Shown here piece after piece: positions 16,955 through 24,767 of a stretch of DNA of 30,946 nt; positions within the stretch are counted from its first letter, which is position 1; each line of letters begins with the position of its first letter. The translations under genes were made by a program, and so were the position numbers. The notes under the pieces are model-generated. The model was not told the DNA's origin, did no database searches, and saw only the letters and a program-made list of their open reading frames with translations. Source of the stretch: Sulfurovum sp. (GTDB taxonomy: Bacteria > Campylobacterota > Campylobacteria > Campylobacterales > Sulfurovaceae); NCBI GenBank assembly GCA_015490315.1, contig WFYB01000109.1, positions 1-30,946 of the forward strand, written 5' to 3'.

Positions 16955-16981
16955 AATTAGGAATTAGGAATTAGAAATTAG
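16954..16981. repeat. Heptamer tandem array, GAATTAG x3 plus AAATTAG (array B)
   Basis: Four 7-bp units in 28 bases directly abut the hairpin upstream of trpS, in the der-trpS gap. On the minus strand the unit reads TAATTCC. A partial fifth unit (AAATC) follows. Confidence 0.85.
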
Positions 16982-16997
16982 AAATCGGTGTGATTTT

Positions 16998-18431
16998 TTA
17001 CTTCCATTCTTCCTCTTCATCGACGCGCTGCCCTCTTTTTCGTGCGACGATATCCAGCGGCACTCCCTCAAAGTCAAACTTGCTTCGCAGATAGTTTGCC
17101 AGATAGCGCTTGTAACTGAAATGCAGACCATCGGGACGGTTGGTGATCAGAGCGATCTTTGGCGGTTTGGTCTCATACTGTGTAGCAAACTTGATCTTGA
17201 CCACCGCACCGTTATGTGATGGGACGTGGTGACGGCCGATCGCTTCTCGTATCACGTCGTTGAGCTTGGAGGTAGGGATACGCTGCTTGTAGCGCTCATA
17301 GATCGCGGTGATCTGATCGAGGATCTTGTTGACACGCAGTCCTGTCTTGGCGGAGATGGTAATCAGCGGTGCATAGTGGAGGAACTTGAGCTCGTCACGG
17401 ATATCATCAACCATCTCTTCGTAGGTCTTCTCCTCTTTGATGTCCCATTTGTTTACGACGATGAGTGCACCGAGTCGGTACTTCTCTATCAGCCCGGCGA
17501 TACGCTCATCGAGTTCGAGTACCCCCTCGGTGGCATCGATCATCAGCAGGGCGATGTCGGCTTTTTCAAGCATCGCTTCGGTACGTCCGAGCGCATACTT
17601 TTCGATGCCGACGATCTTCCCGCGTCTTCTGATCCCGGCAGTATCCACAAAGGTGATCTTGTAGCCGTTATGTTCGATCTCTTCATCGATCGGATCGATC
17701 GTTGTGCCCGCGACATCTGAGACGACAGAGCGCTCTTCTCCAAGCAGTGCATTGAGCAGAGAGCTTTTACCTGTGTTTACACGTCCGATGATGGCGACTT
17801 TGATCTCTTTGTCCTCTTCCTCTTCGGTCATGTTGATATCCTGGGCATACTCTCCGAAGGGATCAGGCTCTTCGTCAGATTCCAGTTCGAGTGCTTCAGG
17901 CTCTTCTCTTGGGGGGATATACGCTTCAAGCCATTGGTAGAAGTCGTTGAAGTAGCGGTTGTGGCTCACTGACATCGGGAATGTCACATCGGCACCAAAC
18001 TCGAGAAACTCCCAGTAGCGCTCCTCCTCCTTGTCATTATCGATCTTGTTGACGACCAGGGCGAGAGGTTTGCCAAGCTGCTGGAGATCGTAGAAGAGTT
18101 TTTTGTCCTCCTCACTGGGGATACTCTTGCCGTCGACCATATAGATGATGACATCGGCTTCCTTGGCAGCCTTGAGAGAAAACTCCGCCACCTTCGAGAA
18201 GAGATCGGAGGAGTAGTCGATCCCGCCGGTATCGAGTACCTCGAAGTCCCGGTTGCCCGAGATCGTCACGATACGCTTCTTGACATCACGGGTCGTTCCG
18301 CTCATATCCGAAGTGATCGCATCGCGTTGTCGTGCCAGCCGGTTAAAAAGGGAACTTTTGCCCACATTGGGGCGTCCGAGTATGGCGACTTTTTTGAGTT
18401 CTTGTTGCTCAGTTTGTGATTGTTCTTGCAT
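16998..18431 (-). CDS. der: Ribosome-assembly GTPase Der (EngA)
   Basis: A 477-residue protein with the tandem GTPase domains unique to Der, which acts in 50S subunit maturation. Domain 1: GRPNVGKSS, DTGGID and NKID. An acidic linker follows (EALELESDEEPD, then TEEEEDKE). Domain 2: GRVNTGKSS, DTAGIRRRGK and NKWD. The C-terminal KH-like domain ends in a basic-acidic tail. I chose ATG 18431 rather than the in-frame codon 63 bases further up, because the extra residues read through promoter and palindrome sequence. A TATAAT at 18463-18468 lies upstream. Confidence 0.95.
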   Translation of the reverse strand: MQEQSQTEQQELKKVAILGRPNVGKSSLFNRLARQRDAITSDMSGTTRDVKKRIVTISGNRDFEVLDTGGIDYSSDLFSKVAEFSLKAAKEADVIIYMVDGKSIPSEEDKKLFYDLQQLGKPLALVVNKIDNDKEEERYWEFLEFGADVTFPMSVSHNRYFNDFYQWLEAYIPPREEPEALELESDEEPDPFGEYAQDINMTEEEEDKEIKVAIIGRVNTGKSSLLNALLGEERSVVSDVAGTTIDPIDEEIEHNGYKITFVDTAGIRRRGKIVGIEKYALGRTEAMLEKADIALLMIDATEGVLELDERIAGLIEKYRLGALIVVNKWDIKEEKTYEEMVDDIRDELKFLHYAPLITISAKTGLRVNKILDQITAIYERYKQRIPTSKLNDVIREAIGRHHVPSHNGAVVKIKFATQYETKPPKIALITNRPDGLHFSYKRYLANYLRSKFDFEGVPLDIVARKRGQRVDEEEEWK

Positions 18432-18462
18432 GATAATTGTTTCTTTCTTGATAGTTGACGGT

Positions 18463-18490
18463 ATTATAGCATAGTTTGGGGTCTGACCCC
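18463..18490 (-). promoter_or_regulatory. der promoter region with GGGGTC-T-GACCCC palindrome
   Basis: A minus-strand -10 TATAAT stands at 18463-18468, about 32 bases before the der ATG. Directly upstream, at 18478-18490, is the perfect palindrome GGGGTCTGACCCC, where a -35 would overlap. A similar GGGGTC-GACCCC palindrome followed by TTGACC is, from memory, common near REP-type transposase genes in Proteobacteria; TTGACC is indeed found at 18500-18505. Confidence 0.5.
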
Positions 18491-18516
18491 CCATCGAAAT
18501 TGACCTCAGATGATTT

Positions 18517-18547
18517 GTTGCGAAGCAACCTACTCCCTACTCCCTAC
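18517..18547. repeat. GTTGC/GCAAC hairpin abutting heptamer array TACTCCC (array C)
   Basis: GTTGC-GAA-GCAAC (18517-18529) is followed at once by TACTCCC twice (18531-18544) and a partial third unit. The array runs into the mscS stop codon (CTA at 18544-18546), so the last unit is shared with coding sequence. It is the shortest of the six arrays. Confidence 0.7.
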
Positions 18548-19719
18548 ATACTTGGCATAGACTCCACATAGATGCTGCGGCTTGGGAATGCAAAGGAGCT
18601 GCCGTTTGCTTCTACAATCTGCATGATCTTGATATTGATATCTTCGCGGATAGCGAGGTAGCGCTCCCAGTTGGCGGTAGCGGTGAAGGTGTAGATGAAG
18701 ATATCCAGAGAGGAGTCACCAAAATTGTCGAAGTTGACCAGTATCGTCTCTTTTTGGGAGATGCCTTCGTGATTTTGGAGCATGCTTTTGATCTCGGAGA
18801 CGATAGCGGCTATTTGAGCCTCAGAAGTACCGTATACCAGCCCGATATGCATTTTGATGCGGCGTACACCTCTTCTTGAGTAGTTCTCTATAGGGGCGTT
18901 GGCGACGATGGAGTTGGGGACAGTGATGAGTGATTTATCAAAGGAGCGTATCTTGGTCGTACGCATCCCTACATCCTCTACCACACCCTCGACACCGTCT
19001 ACCTTGATCCACTCTCCGATACGGATCGATTTGTCCGCGAGGATCGCAAAGGAGCCAAAGAGGTTCGCTGCTGTATCCTTGGCGGCAAGGGCAAATGCCA
19101 GACCCCCAAGCCCTAGAGAGGCGATGAGTGCAGTGACATTGATCCCCCAGACCTGCAGCATGGCAGCCAGTCCGATACCGCCGATAAATATCTTGACCAT
19201 TTTGAGGATGAAGTTACCCATCTCTTTGGCAAGGTCAGGGTTGAACTTGGCGGTTGCATGATGGAAAACGCCGCGCAGCGCATCGGCGATGGCGATGATC
19301 GCCCAGAAGATATCGAAGATGATCAGGGTATTGAGCATCTTTTTGATCGTCTCTGTCTCTTTGAAGATCAGCAGGAAAAAGAGATGCAGCCCTATCACGA
19401 CAAAGGCAAAACTTACCGGTCCTTTGAGCGCAGAGATGATCCTGTCATCATAGTAGGTCGCAGTATGTTTGGCAAGCTTTTGGAGAGTCTCCATTACAAT
19501 ATAGGTAAAAAATCTGCGTAGCATCAAAAAGAGCAGCAAAATAGTCACTGCTGCCATCAGGTTGGCAAGTGGAATCCCCCAAAGGCTCTCGGAGAGAAAT
19601 GGAAAGCGCTCATAGGCAGGAGCAAGGAGACTCTGGACAGTATGGTCGAGGTTCATATCGAGACCGTCGATGACATTGATGGTTTTGGTTATGGTAATAT
19701 TTGCATCCGAGTGGGGCAT
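18544..19719 (-). CDS. MscS-family mechanosensitive ion channel
   Basis: A 391-residue inner-membrane channel protein that opens under membrane tension to release solutes. Membrane segments lie at about residues 48-66, 100-120, 130-148 and 170-215. The last contains the glycine-rich pore helix (ASLGLGGLAFALAAKDTAANLFGS), followed by the MscS beta domain: GEWIKVDGVEGVVEDVGMRTTKIRSFD then VPNSIVANAPIENYSRR. It is longer than minimal MscS and has an extra N-terminal helix pair. ATG 19719 has AAGAGA upstream; an internal Met at codon 22 is an alternative. Its promoter overlaps that of the divergent DUF3108 gene. Confidence 0.9.
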   Translation of the reverse strand: MPHSDANITITKTINVIDGLDMNLDHTVQSLLAPAYERFPFLSESLWGIPLANLMAAVTILLLFLMLRRFFTYIVMETLQKLAKHTATYYDDRIISALKGPVSFAFVVIGLHLFFLLIFKETETIKKMLNTLIIFDIFWAIIAIADALRGVFHHATAKFNPDLAKEMGNFILKMVKIFIGGIGLAAMLQVWGINVTALIASLGLGGLAFALAAKDTAANLFGSFAILADKSIRIGEWIKVDGVEGVVEDVGMRTTKIRSFDKSLITVPNSIVANAPIENYSRRGVRRIKMHIGLVYGTSEAQIAAIVSEIKSMLQNHEGISQKETILVNFDNFGDSSLDIFIYTFTATANWERYLAIREDINIKIMQIVEANGSSFAFPSRSIYVESMPSM

Positions 19720-19729
19720 ATTTTCTCTT

Positions 19730-19758
19730 TTGACACGATTTATTCACATAATTATAGT
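19730..19758 (+). promoter_or_regulatory. Overlapping divergent promoters (DUF3108 gene and mscS)
   Basis: On the plus strand, TTGACA (19730-19735), 17 bases and TATAGT (19753-19758) form a near-consensus promoter for the DUF3108 gene. On the minus strand, TATAAT (19751-19756) forms the mscS -10 with a weaker TTGAAT -35. The two -10 elements share five bases, so RNA polymerase can probably occupy only one at a time. Confidence 0.65.
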
Positions 19759-19794
19759 AGAATTTGGTTCAATTCAACTATAAGGCTCATTTAG

Positions 19795-20541
19795 ATGTCA
19801 CATAAATTTTTTATTTCCAGTATTTTTATCACACTGTGCTCTCTTTTTCTCTATGCTGAAAGTATTCATGTAAACTACAAGGGTACATTTGGGGTATTTG
19901 GAAAAGTAGGAACGATATACAATACCATTGACCGCAATGCGACAGACTATCAGATAGAAACCAAAGTGAAACTTGCAGGTGTGGCAAAAATACTTCTAGG
20001 AGGTCAAAAAGAGCATTATATATCAAAAGGACATTTGGAAAAGGGTATGATGGTGAGTGACTATTATGTGATGACTACTATCAAAAAACACAAAAAAGTA
20101 ATGAAAGAATATTATATAGATCATATTAAGAAAAAAACCTACAAAAGATATCGTAAATGGAAGCATGGAAAGCTGGTCAAAGAGGAGAAAAAAGATCTTG
20201 GGTTTTATGCAAAAGATGATCTATTGACCCTTTATTTCAATATGGACAAATATGTACGCATGCACACCAAAGGCTCTGTTTTTACTGTTAAAGCGGTCGG
20301 ACTTGAAAAGCAAAAAGGGATTGTTAGGATCACTATACCATCACAAAAAGCTGAATATTTATATCAGAAATATCTAGGAAGCAATGCTGTATGGTATGCC
20401 AAAGCCTTGATTGTTCAAGAGAATTTTCGCAAGAAAAAAGGGGATATAATGTTGGCGGGCAGCCAAGATGGCTTCATCCAGAAAGCAGTGATCAAAGATA
20501 TACTCATGTATGGTGATGCAAAATTGATACGCATAAAATAA
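19795..20541 (+). CDS. Exported DUF3108-like protein
   Basis: A 248-residue protein with a signal peptide ending near LFLYAES (residue 23). The rest is beta-rich: GVFGKVGTIYNTI, TKVKLAGVAKILLGGQKEHY, GFYAKDDLLTLYFNMDKY and KIL-type strands. This fits DUF3108, a periplasmic protein of unknown function that is widespread in Campylobacterota. It is very Lys- and Tyr-rich (predicted basic). The promoter at 19730-19758 gives a leader of under 40 bases. The symporter gene follows with almost no gap, which suggests co-transcription, but the functional link is unclear. Confidence 0.7.
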   Translation: MSHKFFISSIFITLCSLFLYAESIHVNYKGTFGVFGKVGTIYNTIDRNATDYQIETKVKLAGVAKILLGGQKEHYISKGHLEKGMMVSDYYVMTTIKKHKKVMKEYYIDHIKKKTYKRYRKWKHGKLVKEEKKDLGFYAKDDLLTLYFNMDKYVRMHTKGSVFTVKAVGLEKQKGIVRITIPSQKAEYLYQKYLGSNAVWYAKALIVQENFRKKKGDIMLAGSQDGFIQKAVIKDILMYGDAKLIRIK

Positions 20542-20560
20542 GATGGCAAGAGGAGTTTTT

Positions 20561-21916
20561 TTGAAATATCAAAACAAAATGACCCTGACAACCAAAGTCC
20601 TCATCGGTATGGGACTGGGTATCATCGTAGGATTGACGATCAACCTGCTGGGACTCAATGCCCCCGGAAGCTTCACGAACGTATATGTGGTCAATGGCTT
20701 TTTTCATATCATAGGCAAGATGTTTGTGACTGCACTGAAGATGCTTGTCGTACCGCTGGTTTTTTTCTCTCTGATCACAGGTGTGCTTGGGATCGGGGAT
20801 ATCCGCTCACTGGGTAAAGTAGGTGGAAAATCCTTTGCACTCTATATGCTCACAACGGCGATAGCGATCGCTGTGGGCATCTCTATCGCAGCGGCTCTTG
20901 GGGTAGGCGAAGGGGTGCATATGTCAACGGATCTCTCTTTTACTGCCAAAGAGGCACCGCCGCTCTCTCAGGTACTTATCGAGATTATTCCTTCCAATAT
21001 CATTCATGCGATGAGTGAAGGGAAGATGCTTCAGATTATCTTCTTTTCTATTTTGACAGGGATCTCGATCCTCATGGTAGGAAAAAAGGCTGAACCGCTG
21101 GTAGAGCTGATCGAGATCGCCAATGAAGTGATGATGAAGATGGTCAATATCGTTATGGCGGTAGCACCATACGCTGTCTTTGCCCTGCTTGCCAAAGCGA
21201 TCGCAAATCTCGGACTCGGACTGCTTGCAGATCTTGCAGGATATGTTGTCGTTCTGATCGCAGCATTGATGATCCATCTTTTCATTACGCTGATGAGTAT
21301 CCTCAAGCTCTTTACCGGTTTGAGCATCCCCATGTTCCTTAAAAAGATGAGAGAGGTACAGATCTTTGCATTCTCAACTTCAAGCTCCAACGCTACGATC
21401 CCGGTTACACTAAGAGCAGTGACCGACAAACTGGGTGTAGATATCTCGGTAGCCTCCTTTACCGTGCCTTTTGGGGCAACGATCAATATGGACGGTACTG
21501 CTATCATGCAGGGGGTTGCGACTGTCTTTATCGCCAACGCCTATGGGGTTGACCTGGGGATGGCAGGGTACCTGACGGTGATCATGATGTCTGTATTGGC
21601 ATCGATCGGTACGGCAGGTGTGCCGGGCGTAGGACTGATCATGCTTTCGATGGTCTTTACGCAAGTCGGTTTGCCTGTAGAGGGTATCGGACTGATCCTT
21701 GGGGTAGACAGACTGCTTGATATGATCCGTACAGCGGTCAATGTCACCGGAGATGCTGCTGTTTCTGTCATCGTTGCCAAGAGCGAGAAGAAGCTCGATA
21801 TTGCAACCTACAATGATCCTGATGCAGGTGTGATTACAGAGGATGATTTGGATATCCCTGATGAGGTAGAAAGAGAGTTTGCCCAAGTCGTACATGAAAT
21901 CAAAGAGGAAGAATAG
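20561..21916 (+). CDS. Dicarboxylate/amino acid:cation symporter (DAACS family)
   Basis: A protein of about 451 residues of the GltP/DctA glutamate-transporter fold, which takes up C4-dicarboxylates or acidic amino acids with Na+ or H+. Motifs: the serine-rich hairpin FSTSSSNATIPVTLRAV near 280, FGATINMDGTAIMQGVATVFIAN near 315, and the second hairpin with ASIGTAGVPGVGLIMLSMVF near 355, then DRLLDMIRTAVNVTGDAAVSVIVAKSE. I prefer TTG 20561 because AGGAG at 20551-20555 is correctly spaced. ATG 20543, 18 bases upstream, has no ribosome binding site. Substrate is not determinable from sequence alone. An FAH-family gene follows within six bases. Confidence 0.88.
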   Translation: MKYQNKMTLTTKVLIGMGLGIIVGLTINLLGLNAPGSFTNVYVVNGFFHIIGKMFVTALKMLVVPLVFFSLITGVLGIGDIRSLGKVGGKSFALYMLTTAIAIAVGISIAAALGVGEGVHMSTDLSFTAKEAPPLSQVLIEIIPSNIIHAMSEGKMLQIIFFSILTGISILMVGKKAEPLVELIEIANEVMMKMVNIVMAVAPYAVFALLAKAIANLGLGLLADLAGYVVVLIAALMIHLFITLMSILKLFTGLSIPMFLKKMREVQIFAFSTSSSNATIPVTLRAVTDKLGVDISVASFTVPFGATINMDGTAIMQGVATVFIANAYGVDLGMAGYLTVIMMSVLASIGTAGVPGVGLIMLSMVFTQVGLPVEGIGLILGVDRLLDMIRTAVNVTGDAAVSVIVAKSEKKLDIATYNDPDAGVITEDDLDIPDEVEREFAQVVHEIKEEE

Positions 21917-21922
21917 GACAGC

Positions 21923-22531
21923 ATGCAAAGTGTAACATTTGACAATCGCAGGGTTGTTCCCTCTAAAGTAGTTTGTGTGGGGCGAAACTATGTTGAACAT
22001 ATCAAAGAGCTCAACAACGAAACCCCGGATACTATGGTGCTTTTCAACAAACCAAACTCTGCTATTACGGATGAACTCAGGTATATTCAGGATGATTGCC
22101 GTTTTGAGGGGGAGATATGTTTCTTGATCGAAGCACAGAAGATCGCAGGGCTTGGATTCGGGCTTGATCTGACCAAGGCTGACACCCAAAACAAGATGAA
22201 AGCCAAAGGCTTGCCATGGGAGCGTGCCAAGGCATTTGACGGCTCGGCGGTATTGAGCCGATTTGTACGTTTTGACGGGGATATCACAACCCTCGAGATG
22301 CGGCTCTATCTCAATGACAAGCTCCAACAGCATGCCACCTATGATCTGATGATCTATAAACCTGATAAGATTCTCAGTGAGATCTTGTCGTTTATGTCAC
22401 TTGAAGATGGCGATATCATCATGAGCGGTACACCCAAAGGAGTGACCGTTTACCAAAAGGGTGATCAGCTCAAAGCTGAGATCTATCTCGATGGCGATCT
22501 TGTGCTGGATGAGACATTTATTGCCCGGTAG
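21923..22531 (+). CDS. Fumarylacetoacetate hydrolase-family enzyme (acylpyruvase-like)
   Basis: A 202-residue single-domain FAH-fold protein, the size of the YcgM/acylpyruvase subgroup, which hydrolyses beta-diketones or decarboxylates oxaloacetate using Mg2+. Conserved elements: VCVGRNYVEHIKEL, VLFNKPNSAI, the metal-binding FEGEICFLI, AFDGSAVLSRFV, and the C-terminal SLEDGDIIMSGTPKGV. It follows the symporter by six bases and may process an imported keto- or dicarboxylic acid, but that is inferred from position. Its end overlaps the convergent small gene by 14 bases, so the two transcripts share a 3' region. Confidence 0.85.
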   Translation: MQSVTFDNRRVVPSKVVCVGRNYVEHIKELNNETPDTMVLFNKPNSAITDELRYIQDDCRFEGEICFLIEAQKIAGLGFGLDLTKADTQNKMKAKGLPWERAKAFDGSAVLSRFVRFDGDITTLEMRLYLNDKLQQHATYDLMIYKPDKILSEILSFMSLEDGDIIMSGTPKGVTVYQKGDQLKAEIYLDGDLVLDETFIAR

Positions 22532-22802
22532 TCTTTGGTATATCTTCGCTTTGGGCATGCAGTACAAAATCGATCACTTTCCTCTCTGACATTTCGCACG
22601 GTTTGAGCGTGCCGCCTTTGAGAGTGGGGTAGTAGTTGCCACTGACGATATCGTTGCTGCCGAGTGCTTTGGCATAGAGCTTGAGTACTTTTCCGTTAAG
22701 TAGTATCTCTTTGCGCAGCAGGTAGCGCCTCTCTTTATAGCGGACATAGGAAGCACCATCGGGCAGGGCAAGGAGTTTGGAGTAAAAGGGTGTCTCGTTC
22801 AT
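22518..22802 (-). CDS. Conserved-looking small protein of unknown function
   Basis: A 94-residue soluble protein starting MNETPFYSKLLALPDG. It contains RYKERRYLLRKEILLNGKVLKLYAKALGSNDIVSGNYYP and ends LKPCEMSERKVIDFVLHAQSEDIPKTTGQ. Charged and aromatic residues are spread as in a folded small domain. I believe similar small proteins occur in related genera but cannot name a family. The ribosome binding site is weak. The start lies about 70 bases from the palindromic element at 22875-22960, and the gene overlaps the FAH gene tail to tail. Confidence 0.55.
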   Translation of the reverse strand: MNETPFYSKLLALPDGASYVRYKERRYLLRKEILLNGKVLKLYAKALGSNDIVSGNYYPTLKGGTLKPCEMSERKVIDFVLHAQSEDIPKTTGQ

Positions 22803-22874
22803 AAGATGTATTCTATCCAAATATGCTACACTTCCACGAACAAAATTAGAAATGAAGTCCTCTGAAAATCCACC

Positions 22875-22960
22875 GGTTTCACCCGATAGCTCTGGCAATC
22901 GCGAACGACAAGCGCCCGTTACACGGGTGGAGCGCTCTTTTGTCGCCATCGGGTGAAACC
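22875..22960. repeat. Palindromic element with nested hairpins
   Basis: A perfect 13-bp inverted repeat, GGTTTCACCCGAT (22875-22887) and its complement (22948-22960), encloses a second hairpin. That inner hairpin is built from CGACA/TGTCG, AGCGC/GCGCT and CCCGT/ACGGG around a three-base loop (22906-22945). It is GC-richer than its surroundings and occupies the gap between the small minus-strand gene and the EamA gene. No clear target duplication flanks it. Confidence 0.7.
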
Positions 22961-23001
22961 TATTTTGGGTATTCATTAGAGATTTGGCTGAAAATGGAAA
23001 A

Positions 23002-23904
23002 ATGAAACAAGTTATCAAAAATCTCGATCGCGGTATTGTGTTGATGCTGCTTGCATCATTGACCTTTGCGGTGATGGGTGGTTTTGCCAAGATACTTACC
23101 CAGCAGCTTCCTGCACTCGAAGTGACCTTTTTTCGCAATATCTTTGGTGTAGTGATCATCGCACTGGCTATCTGGAAAGTGCCTCTTAAGCAAGAGGGCG
23201 GCAAACCGCTGCTGCTTTTTTTCCGTGGTGCGATGGGCTTTTTGGCACTGCTTGCATACTTCTATATCATGGGCAAGATCCCGCTTGGTGAAGCGATCAC
23301 CTACAACAAAACCTCGCCGCTCTTTGTCGCATTCTTCGCCTGGCTCTTTTTGCATGAGAGGCTGCACTGGAGTGCTATTATTGCATTGATTTTGGGCTTT
23401 ACAGGCATTGTACTCATTGCGCAGCCCGAAAATGGCGGATTTGACAAATACGACATACTCGGTATCTTCTCAGGCATCGGTGCGGCACTTGCCTATACTT
23501 CCATTAGGGAGCTTCGCAAATATTACGATACCCGTGCCATTGTCATGAGCTTTATGCTGGTCGGTACACTCGGACCGCTTGGGTTGATGCTCATAGGAAG
23601 TGTGGTCAAGGTAAGTGAGGAGTGGGACTGGATCATTGCGCCTTTTGTGATGCCCCATGGCTGGCAGTGGCTCTTTATCGTGATGGTGGGTCTGAGTGCG
23701 ACTATTTCTCAGCTGCTGATGACCAAAGCCTATGAGCTGACCAAAGCGGGGATCGTAGGGACGATCAGCTATACCAATATCGTTTTTGGTATGCTCATCG
23801 GGATCGCCTTGGGAGACCCGATACCTGGATTTTGGACAATTTTGGGTATAATCTTGGTAATACTCTCAGGGCTCATCGTAGCGCTGATCAAAGAGAAGAT
23901 CTAA
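23002..23904 (+). CDS. EamA-family (drug/metabolite superfamily) transporter
   Basis: A 300-residue protein with about ten membrane helices and two EamA repeats. The first has LTFAVMGGFAKIL, FFRNIFG and a YNKTSPLFVAFFAWLFLHERLHW signature. The second has GIGAALAYTSIRELRKYYD, LLMTKAYELTKAGIVGTISYTNIVFG and a closing WTILGIILVILSGLIVAL. Members export metabolites; the substrate cannot be predicted. ATG 23002 is preferred over an upstream TTG. kdsA follows after nine bases, so the two are probably co-transcribed. Confidence 0.88.
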   Translation: MKQVIKNLDRGIVLMLLASLTFAVMGGFAKILTQQLPALEVTFFRNIFGVVIIALAIWKVPLKQEGGKPLLLFFRGAMGFLALLAYFYIMGKIPLGEAITYNKTSPLFVAFFAWLFLHERLHWSAIIALILGFTGIVLIAQPENGGFDKYDILGIFSGIGAALAYTSIRELRKYYDTRAIVMSFMLVGTLGPLGLMLIGSVVKVSEEWDWIIAPFVMPHGWQWLFIVMVGLSATISQLLMTKAYELTKAGIVGTISYTNIVFGMLIGIALGDPIPGFWTILGIILVILSGLIVALIKEKI

Positions 23905-23913
23905 AGGATAGAG

Positions 23914-24714
23914 ATGATACTGATAGCAGGCCCATGTGTATTGGAGAGCCGTGACAATGTCATGCGTATTGCCGAGTCACTGGGAAAATACCATGATGAC
24001 TGTACCAAAGATTTTTATTTTAAAGCGAGTTTTGACAAAGCCAACCGTACCAGCCTTGACAGTTTTAGAGGTCCCGGTCTGGATGAGGGGCTCAAGATGC
24101 TGCAGGAGGTCAAGGATCAGTTCGGCTACAAGATACTGACCGATGTACACGACTATACCCAGCCCGCAGCGGCTGCTGAGGTAGCCGACGTGCTGCAGAT
24201 CCCTGCCTTTCTCTCGCGTCAGACCGATCTGCTTGTCGCAGCAGCCAAGACACCCGCTACGGTCAATATCAAAAAAGGGCAGTTTCTTGCCCCTGCTGCT
24301 ATGGAGCACTCGGTGGACAAAGTGCTCAAAACACGCGGTTTTGACGGTGAGGTAAGTTATGAAAATGCCAAAAAATACAACGTGTGGCTCACAGAGCGCG
24401 GATCGAGCTTTGGATATGGCAATCTCGTGGTCGATATGCGAGGACTGGTCACGATGCGCAACTTCGCTCCGGTGATCTTCGATGCGACGCACTCTGTACA
24501 GATGCCGGCAAGTGGCGGTGCGAGCAGCGGAGGAGACAGCAGTTTTGTACCCTATCTCTCCCGTGCGGCGGCAGCAGTAGGTGTGGACGGCTTCTTTTTC
24601 GAGACCCATTTCGATCCGGGTATTGCACTGAGTGACGGTCCCAATATGATCGAATTGGATAAACTCGATACACTTATTGAACAGATCGATGCGATCCGAA
24701 GTATCGTAGAATAA
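23914..24714 (+). CDS. kdsA: 3-deoxy-D-manno-octulosonate 8-phosphate synthase
   Basis: A 266-residue enzyme that condenses phosphoenolpyruvate with arabinose 5-phosphate to make KDO-8-phosphate for lipopolysaccharide. Conserved blocks: LIAGPCVLESRD, FKASFDKANRTS, GPGLDEGLKML, LTDVHD, PAFLSRQTDLL, NIKKGQFLAP, TERGSSFGYGNLVVDMR, FDATHSVQMPAS and FFFETHFDP. The Cys in the opening AGPC, with the later His, Glu and Asp, indicates the metal-dependent class, as in Aquifex and Helicobacter, rather than the Asn-type of Escherichia coli. The ribosome binding site is AAGGA. The order kdsA-ribH-nusB is shared with Campylobacter. Confidence 0.97.
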   Translation: MILIAGPCVLESRDNVMRIAESLGKYHDDCTKDFYFKASFDKANRTSLDSFRGPGLDEGLKMLQEVKDQFGYKILTDVHDYTQPAAAAEVADVLQIPAFLSRQTDLLVAAAKTPATVNIKKGQFLAPAAMEHSVDKVLKTRGFDGEVSYENAKKYNVWLTERGSSFGYGNLVVDMRGLVTMRNFAPVIFDATHSVQMPASGGASSGGDSSFVPYLSRAAAAVGVDGFFFETHFDPGIALSDGPNMIELDKLDTLIEQIDAIRSIVE

Positions 24715-24726
24715 TAAATCAAGTAG

Positions 24727-24748
24727 GGTGTTGTGCCCTCACAACACC
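24727..24748 (+). other. Hairpin between kdsA and ribH
   Basis: GGTGTTGTG and CACAACACC form a perfect 9-bp stem with a CCCT loop in the 53-base gap. No T-run follows, so it is more likely an mRNA-stability or attenuation structure, or a small repeat, than a terminator. Confidence 0.6.
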
Positions 24749-24767
24749 AACGAAGCAAAGGATAGAA

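Noticed and set aside
21410..22333. 307-codon minus-strand open frame across the symporter and FAH genes
   Set aside because: It spans two well-supported plus-strand genes and has a His/Asp-rich composition typical of shadow frames.
22906..22945. Integron attC-like site
   Set aside because: The nested hairpin superficially recalls attC, but the conserved GTTRRRY/RYYYAAC core sites are absent and no integrase is seen.
22803..23204. Upstream extension of the small minus-strand gene to 228 codons
   Set aside because: The extension crosses the palindromic element and the start of the EamA gene and is low-complexity; MNETP at 22802 is the credible start.
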